NCBI GenBank assembly: GCA_964498785.1
Contig: CAZCJL010000010.1
Location: 1 to 64,000, forward strand
Direction: 5' to 3'
DNA length: 64,000 nucleotides
Source of the DNA: Mariaggregatimicrobium sp964498785
GTDB lineage: Bacteria; Zhuqueibacterota; Zhuqueibacteria; Thermofontimicrobiales; Thiofontviventaceae
The notes under the pieces were generated by a model. The model saw nothing but the letters and a program-made list of their open reading frames with translations. It had not been told where the DNA came from and made no database searches. Shown one piece after another: positions 59,286 through 64,000 of the stretch. The first letter of the stretch is position 1. Every line of letters begins with the position of its first letter. The translations under genes were made by a program, and so were the position numbers.

Positions 59286-61397
59286 ATGGTAGGCAAGATC
59301 CACACCCGGGAGGACGGCGAGGGAGGCCGCGAGTGCTGCGTGCCTTACGCCCAGTGTCCGGACAACGACTTCTTCACGGCGTGCGAGTGCCCGTGCGACG
59401 CGCTCAACGACCCGCGCGGCGATTGGGCAGCAGCCCTGGCGGCCATCGAACTCGACGTTGTCCACACCGAGTTCCGCTGCCACCTGACCAGCACGACCTA
59501 CTCGTTCAACGCTGACACCGACCCCGGCGGCTTCTCGATCGTCGACGGCGGCGGCGTGTGTCAGGAGTACAGGATCTTCGCGTGGCTGCTGACCGAAGAC
59601 CCGGCTGGCAGCCAGATCGAGCTGTCGACGACCTGCTTCTGCTCCAACTGCTATGAGTGCTATGTCGTTGATGTTGAGGACGATGCCTACGGCAACTGCA
59701 CTCAGGCCACGGCCAGCTATGCGGGCAGCGATGGCTTCGTGTGGGGCAGCGATTGGTTCGGCGACTTTGCCGCGGCCAACCCTGACTGCTTCGAACAGTG
59801 GTGCCCGGGGTTCTGCTCGCAGGATATCATCGTGCCTTACTGCGGGCCGGCCCAGCCGATCGGATGGCCGGGCGCCGGGTCGACTGCCGGCGTGTCTGCC
59901 GACTTCAATCCTTGGGGCACTGACTACTATTGGGAGGCGCGGGTCGTCATCTGTCAGGACGGCGACCCGTCGTCCAGCTGCCTGCTGGACGGCTGTGGTG
60001 ACCCGTCCGAGCTCTGCGGGCTCATGGAGCTCTTCAATGAGGTCGGGATCTCGGAGCCATCGCCGCTCAACGACTGCGCGGTGGAGTTCGACCTCCAAGA
60101 CAGCTATGGGCTATTCTGCTGCGACTGGAAGGGGACGCTGTACGAGGTGGAGTGGGATGCGTCGGACGGGCAGCCTCAGGGCGACATCACGTTCGACGGT
60201 CCGGGCTACTGTGGTGTGGGCCCGATCCTCGGCACGATCACCGACCCGGACTTCGGCCCGAACGACGGTGCGGCGACAGCGGACATCGGAGAGGGCTCCT
60301 ATGACTGCTGGGAGTACCCGATCTCCGCCTATCTGGCCGGGTCCGAGGGCCTGACGCCGCCCGACGGCGACTGCAACGTGGCCTGGTTTTCGGACCCCTG
60401 CTGCATCTCTTATAACTGGTTCTTCACGCCGCTTCCGACGTTCTTCGGGATCAACGACCCGGGACACGAGACGGTCGAGATGGAATACTTCGACTGCGAC
60501 GGCGTGGGCACGACGCTCACGGCTTTCGGGCCGTTGGACGACTGCGTGTTCATCAGCGAGTTCAGCCCGCTAACCCTGGACTGGGACGTGGGCGGGACCC
60601 TGCCGGAGATCGAGGTCTGCTGCCTGTCCTGCGGCATGACCCAGGACGTGGAGCTGCGGTTCTTCAACAGCCAGCCCAACCAGGACTGCGGGGCGAGCCT
60701 CGCGGTGCGGGACGATGGCTCGGGCGCCACGTACCACTCGGCGGACAAGGGCTCGCTCGTCGACTTCAACACGCCGTTCGGCGCGGGTGCGGGCAACGCC
60801 GAGAGCCGCTACCGCTGGGCGAACAGTTCGGCCGGCTGCTGCGGCGGCGGCCCGAACGCCGTGGACGGCGAGACCGTGACCGTCAAGAGCGCGTCGTCCA
60901 CTCAGGATGATCTCGACGGACCCCTGTCCTGGGTCGAGTTCCAGTTCATGGTTCGCGAATCCTGCCTGCCGTCGCTCAGCCCGGATCGGAACACGACCCG
61001 CGGCCCGATCAGCATTCTCAGTCCGGGCCAGGCGGACATCGGCCCGTTCATCTGCGACACGGACGACGCGTACTCCGCGGTGACCCTGACCATCGACAAC
61101 CCCAACGCCTTCTCCGTGGACTACGACGTGGACGTGACGGTCCAGACCTCCGGCAAGACCTGCACTGAGGACCTGGGCCTGACGGTCAACATTACGGGCA
61201 CGGTGGCCGCCTCCGGCCAGAACGTGATCGACCTCCTGACGCTGTTCGGCGGCGGCCCGTTCCTCGCCTGCTGCTGTGGCGAGTTCCCGTCCGGTGACTG
61301 CAGCTGCGTCTACCAGCAGAAGGTGTTCGACGTGGGCCTCAATTCGACGGCCCCCGCCGCCAGCTCGCTGGACTTCACGGTCCAGACAACTGAGTGA
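59286..61397 (+). CDS. 703-residue cysteine-rich phage protein
   Basis: Starts 1 nt after the previous stop. Extremely rich in cysteine (dozens over the length, with CECPCD, CFCSNCYECY, CCLSCG and ACCCGE clusters) and in Asp/Gly; strongly acidic and beta-like. No signal peptide. The Cys density suggests metal binding or disulfides formed after particle release. It shares Cys-rich blocks with the C-terminus of the preceding protein. Probably a virion surface component; no family is recognised. Confidence 0.65.
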   Translation: MVGKIHTREDGEGGRECCVPYAQCPDNDFFTACECPCDALNDPRGDWAAALAAIELDVVHTEFRCHLTSTTYSFNADTDPGGFSIVDGGGVCQEYRIFAWLLTEDPAGSQIELSTTCFCSNCYECYVVDVEDDAYGNCTQATASYAGSDGFVWGSDWFGDFAAANPDCFEQWCPGFCSQDIIVPYCGPAQPIGWPGAGSTAGVSADFNPWGTDYYWEARVVICQDGDPSSSCLLDGCGDPSELCGLMELFNEVGISEPSPLNDCAVEFDLQDSYGLFCCDWKGTLYEVEWDASDGQPQGDITFDGPGYCGVGPILGTITDPDFGPNDGAATADIGEGSYDCWEYPISAYLAGSEGLTPPDGDCNVAWFSDPCCISYNWFFTPLPTFFGINDPGHETVEMEYFDCDGVGTTLTAFGPLDDCVFISEFSPLTLDWDVGGTLPEIEVCCLSCGMTQDVELRFFNSQPNQDCGASLAVRDDGSGATYHSADKGSLVDFNTPFGAGAGNAESRYRWANSSAGCCGGGPNAVDGETVTVKSASSTQDDLDGPLSWVEFQFMVRESCLPSLSPDRNTTRGPISILSPGQADIGPFICDTDDAYSAVTLTIDNPNAFSVDYDVDVTVQTSGKTCTEDLGLTVNITGTVAASGQNVIDLLTLFGGGPFLACCCGEFPSGDCSCVYQQKVFDVGLNSTAPAASSLDFTVQTTE

Positions 61398-61399
61398 TC

Positions 61400-61428
61400 T
61401 TGACAAATCACACCGATCGAGGTATGTA
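61400..61428 (+). promoter_or_regulatory. Strong leaderless promoter
   Basis: Consensus -35 TTGACA (61400-61405), 17 nt, -10 TATGTA (61423-61428), 6 nt, then the ATG at 61435 with no Shine-Dalgarno sequence. The best promoter match in the window. Confidence 0.75.
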
Positions 61429-61434
61429 AGAGAC

Positions 61435-61926
61435 ATGTCCGACCAACTTGATCCGCCCACCAAGCCTGAGCCGGAGCACCGGGCGCAGGTCGTCACTCCC
61501 CGCCATGTCCTGGCCCGCCTCCGGTATCGGGACCCCGAGAACCCGGGCGCGGCCGAGCGCCTGTTCATCGAGACGTTCCTCGCGGCCCTCGAGCCGAAGT
61601 ACGCCGAGATCCGGGAGTGGATGCAGGACTGGCAGGACAACCCCAAGACCTGCAACTGCACGAACAAGATCGCGCGGCTGATCAGTGTGGAGCGGGACAA
61701 GGTGCAGGGCGTGCTGGACGAGGTGTTCGGCGCCGGCCACTACGAGCTGCAGGTGCAGACCCGTGGCCGGCCGCTGACCGGCGAGACCCGGCTGATCGAC
61801 GCCACGGCCGAGGCCTACTCCCGGCTGATGACCGAGCTGATGGAGGACCGGCGGGCGTTCCGCGGCCTGACGGTCGTCGACCGGGAAGAGGAGGGGCAGC
61901 CCAAGTGGCTGGTCCTGTTCTGGTGA
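61435..61926 (+). CDS. Unknown 163-residue protein ending in FW
   Basis: First gene after a strong leaderless promoter. Helical with a CNCTNKIARL segment near residue 70; ends PKWLVLFW. The next gene ends MLIVYFW, suggesting a shared C-terminal docking signal. Function unknown; a structural-region location suggests an assembly or baseplate role. Confidence 0.6.
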   Translation: MSDQLDPPTKPEPEHRAQVVTPRHVLARLRYRDPENPGAAERLFIETFLAALEPKYAEIREWMQDWQDNPKTCNCTNKIARLISVERDKVQGVLDEVFGAGHYELQVQTRGRPLTGETRLIDATAEAYSRLMTELMEDRRAFRGLTVVDREEEGQPKWLVLFW

Positions 61927-61930
61927 GCGC

Positions 61931-62476
61931 ATGGCCTCGGTCAGCCTCAGCCGGGTGATCGACCTGCTCCGCGGCGCGAACGGCGCGGAGCTCCAGGAGT
62001 CATTCCGCCAGTTCTTCCCCCGGTCGACGGTCGTGGCCATGGACCGGTGGCTCAGTCGCAAGGGCTGCGGCAGCTGCCGCGGGAGCCTGCTCGAGGAGCT
62101 GGCGGCGGACGCCGACCGGGTGCAGGCCTGGCTCCGACGGAACGACCTGCTGGACCAGGTGGCGAACGCCACCCAGCAGGCCAAGGAGCGGGAGGACGCC
62201 TGGGACCTGCCTGGTCGCGGGACGCTCCGCGGGCGTCGGATTCGGGTGCTCGACCGCCCGTCCGACTGGTCGGAGCTCTGGGCGGTGATCGACGACCGAG
62301 GCCTGACGTTCGACGGCCTGCACATCGACCGGGACCCGTATTCCGACGTGCCGCTCCGCAGCATGAGCCGTGAGGAGCTGGCGGAGTTCTGCGAGAAGAG
62401 CGACGAACAGGTGAGTACCATGGGCGAGGAATGGCTTGCCGCGCGGTACGGCATGCTCATCGTCTACTTCTGGTGA
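61931..62476 (+). CDS. Unknown 181-residue protein ending in FW
   Basis: Starts 4 nt after the previous stop. Helical N-terminal half with CGSCRG, followed by a WELW-like compact domain; ends MLIVYFW like its neighbour. Same transcription unit; function unknown. Confidence 0.6.
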   Translation: MASVSLSRVIDLLRGANGAELQESFRQFFPRSTVVAMDRWLSRKGCGSCRGSLLEELAADADRVQAWLRRNDLLDQVANATQQAKEREDAWDLPGRGTLRGRRIRVLDRPSDWSELWAVIDDRGLTFDGLHIDRDPYSDVPLRSMSREELAEFCEKSDEQVSTMGEEWLAARYGMLIVYFW

Positions 62477-62479
62477 ATC

Positions 62480-62493
62480 TGTCCGCGCGGACA
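62480..62493. repeat. Dispersed palindrome TGTCCGCGCGGACA, copy 7
   Basis: Perfect copy 18 nt before the ATG at 62512, followed by CTTTTCG and the GGAGG ribosome site. Confidence 0.75.
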
Positions 62494-62511
62494 CTTTTCG
62501 ACGGAGGTACG

Positions 62512-62874
62512 ATGTACGAGATCCCAGTCATATCCGACAAGCGGTCGTCGGCCCTCGGCTACTGCTTCCTGCGGGTGCACGACCGCTGGCCGAAGGCCGC
62601 GCTCCGCCGGCCCGAGGGCCAGACCTGCACGAGCCTCGTCTCGCTCTACCTGCAGTCCAATCCTGGCGAGTGCCGGATCTACCGGTCGCGGGACGAGATG
62701 CAGGCCCGCGACCTGTTCAGTTGCCCGGTGCCCCGGCTGGCCCTGAACCTGGACCGGGACCTGCTGCGGATCGAGGGCCTGGATGGGGGAGAGCCGCTGG
62801 CCGACTGGCTGGCGGCTCTTCCGTTCTGGCGGTTCAAGGTCTCGGACAGCGGCCGGATCCTGGTAGCTGGGTGA
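62512..62874 (+). CDS. Unknown 120-residue protein
   Basis: GGAGG before the ATG, palindrome copy 7 in the leader. Compact alpha/beta-looking protein (YCFLRVHDRWPKAALRRPEG, SLVSLYLQSN). The stop overlaps the next ATG (TGATG). No family recognised. Confidence 0.6.
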   Translation: MYEIPVISDKRSSALGYCFLRVHDRWPKAALRRPEGQTCTSLVSLYLQSNPGECRIYRSRDEMQARDLFSCPVPRLALNLDRDLLRIEGLDGGEPLADWLAALPFWRFKVSDSGRILVAG

Positions 62875-63253
62875 TGTGGGCGGCCTGGGTGTTCGGAGGG
62901 GCGGTCATCGGCCTGGTGCTGTTCGTCGGNNNNNNNNNNNNNNNNNNNNNNNNNNNNNNNNNNNNNNNNNNNNNNNNNNNNNNNNNNNNNNNNNNNNNNN
63001 NNNNNNNNNNNNNNNNNNNNNNNNNNNNNTGTGGGCGGCCTGGGTGTTCGGAGGGGCGGTCATCGGCCTGGTGCTGTTCGTCGGTTGGGAGGTGGCCATG
63101 TCCCTCCACGTCATGCGGCGGCATGACGCCGCCCGGAAGAAGTGGGAGGCGGCGTGGGAGCGGAATCTCGCGGCTCGCCGCCGGGCCCTGGGCCTGGAGC
63201 CTGACGGCCGCTACGGTCGCCTAACGTATGAGGAGGAGCGCGATGAGCGGTGA
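62874..63253 (+). CDS. Small membrane-anchored protein interrupted by assembly gap
   Basis: If the duplicated 55 bases on both sides of the N run are collapsed, the frame gives a 74-residue protein: one hydrophobic helix (AAWVFGGAVIGLVLFVGW) and then a basic, helical cytoplasmic tail. In the sequence as given, the gene is split by 100 N. Likely a single-pass membrane protein with the tail inside. Start overlaps the preceding stop. Confidence 0.6.
62930..63029. other. Assembly gap of 100 N between identical 55-base ends
   Basis: The 55 bases at 62875-62929 and at 63030-63084 are identical. This is what a scaffolder leaves when two contigs that overlap by one k-mer are joined with Ns. The true sequence probably has one copy and no gap. 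Confidence 0.85.
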
Positions 63254-64000
63254 TGGCATGCAGCGGGACGTGTTCGGGGGCAACGCCCAGCCGCCAGGCC
63301 TGCACTTCGAGATCAGCCACCAGCAGCAGCAGGTCCAGCGGGCGCTGGCCGCCTACCGGAACAACATCGCCCTGCCGGACGTGCACGTGGCCTCCCGCCA
63401 CGACCGGAGCCAGCCTCCGGTCCTGGGCGAGGACGGCGAGGAGATGACTTTCGAGCGGCGTGCCAGCCTGATGGCTGGCAAGCGGCCGATGCTCGAGCAG
63501 ACGCCCGACGGCCGGGTCCGGATCGTGGACCAGGACTTCAGCCAGCAGTTCGACGAGGACATCGGTCAGGAGCGGCTGGGGAAGTCGGCGATCGAGAACC
63601 GGCCGGGCATGCGGGTGGTGCGGCCGAAGGAGCTGGAGCTGGGCGTGACGGAGGTCGGAGGTACGATGGCCCCCGAGGGGACCTGGATCCCCGGAACCGA
63701 GGGTGACGTGTCCCGCTGTCTGTATACCGCGCCGAACGTCAACCACACCGCGAGCCTGATCACCGAACTCCACGCCTGCATCCGGGCGGTGGTCGGGGCG
63801 TCGGGCGATCGGCGCCTGGCCTGTCGCGGTGTGTCGGCCAGCTCCCGTGCCCTGCAGCGCATTAGCCAGGCGCTGGGCGGGGACTGCGAGAGCCGGCTGC
63901 TGGGCATTCCGGTGACCGTCGTCCCGCACCGGGACAACGAGATCCGGTTCCATGCCGACCACGAGGTTCCGGACCTGGCTGGCAGCTACGCCAGCCTCTT
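63243..64000 (+). CDS. Unknown protein, 3' end cut by window edge
   Basis: ATG 63243 with AGGAGGAG upstream, overlapping the membrane-protein gene by 11 nt; open to the right edge (252 residues visible). Gln/Asp-rich N-terminal half (HQQQQVQRAL), then a compact region with SRCLYTAPNVNHTASLITEL and FHADHEVP. No known motif. Position suggests a virion or assembly protein. Confidence 0.65.
   Translation, partial: MSGDGMQRDVFGGNAQPPGLHFEISHQQQQVQRALAAYRNNIALPDVHVASRHDRSQPPVLGEDGEEMTFERRASLMAGKRPMLEQTPDGRVRIVDQDFSQQFDEDIGQERLGKSAIENRPGMRVVRPKELELGVTEVGGTMAPEGTWIPGTEGDVSRCLYTAPNVNHTASLITELHACIRAVVGASGDRRLACRGVSASSRALQRISQALGGDCESRLLGIPVTVVPHRDNEIRFHADHEVPDLAGSYASL

Noticed and set aside
62875..63084. 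A genuine 55-bp tandem repeat flanking the gap
   Set aside because: Exactly 100 N with identical contig ends is better explained by scaffolding.

Overview
The window is a GC-rich stretch of a tailed double-stranded DNA phage (Caudoviricetes), most likely a large genome of which this is only a part. Evidence: a terminase large subunit, a full phage replication and recombination set, long tail or receptor-binding proteins, densely packed co-directional genes with many TGATG, ATGA and GTGA start-stop overlaps, and no ribosomal or metabolic genes. A run of 100 N flanked by the same 55 bases on both sides shows that it is an assembled, probably metagenomic, scaffold. High GC, frequent GTG starts and several promoters of the leaderless type (-10 box, 6 nt, ATG) fit an actinobacterial or similar high-GC host, but the host cannot be fixed from the sequence. 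Almost all genes are on the + strand; the terminase (2069-5056) is the clear exception.

Layout. 1-2040: small accessory phage genes. 2069-5056 (-): terminase large subunit carrying an intein in its Walker B motif; inside the intein a LAGLIDADG endonuclease is encoded in a different frame, with its own Shine-Dalgarno sequence. 5057-8540: accessory genes, direct repeats and a large inverted repeat (6343-6612), a histone-tail/DnaJ-zinc protein and a DUF1353-like protein. 8546-20179: the most remarkable part, two complete ubiquitin-like conjugation modules woven around an Mre11/Rad50 (SbcD/SbcC) pair. Module A is E2, JAB peptidase, E1, ubiquitin-like protein; module B is ubiquitin-like protein ending GGC, E2 fused to RING-like zinc domains, JAB peptidase, E1. 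20198-31259: SF2 helicase, DnaB-like helicase, Toprim primase, a family A DNA polymerase with a UDG-like N-terminus interrupted by a 318-nt group I intron, a candidate ssDNA-binding protein and a UvsX/RecA-like recombinase. 31256-48247: mostly unknown genes plus a RusA-RuvB-RuvA cluster, a DUF932-like protein, a von Willebrand A protein, a helix-turn-helix protein and a possible structured RNA (42963-43111). 48369-64000: tail/adsorption proteins (discoidin-like and LamG-like domains, a 1208-residue VVTxC repeat protein, a 703-residue cysteine-rich protein), interrupted by an AT-richer TnpB element (about 54042-55340).

How it works together (inference): the conjugation enzymes sit in the same transcription direction and partly translation-coupled with the Mre11/Rad50 pair and immediately upstream of the replisome genes. 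The simplest reading is that they modify phage replication or recombination proteins, or host proteins meeting them. Seven copies of a perfect 14-bp palindrome TGTCCGCGCGGACA are spread over the window, some just upstream of ribosome binding sites, and look like sites for one dimeric DNA-binding protein.
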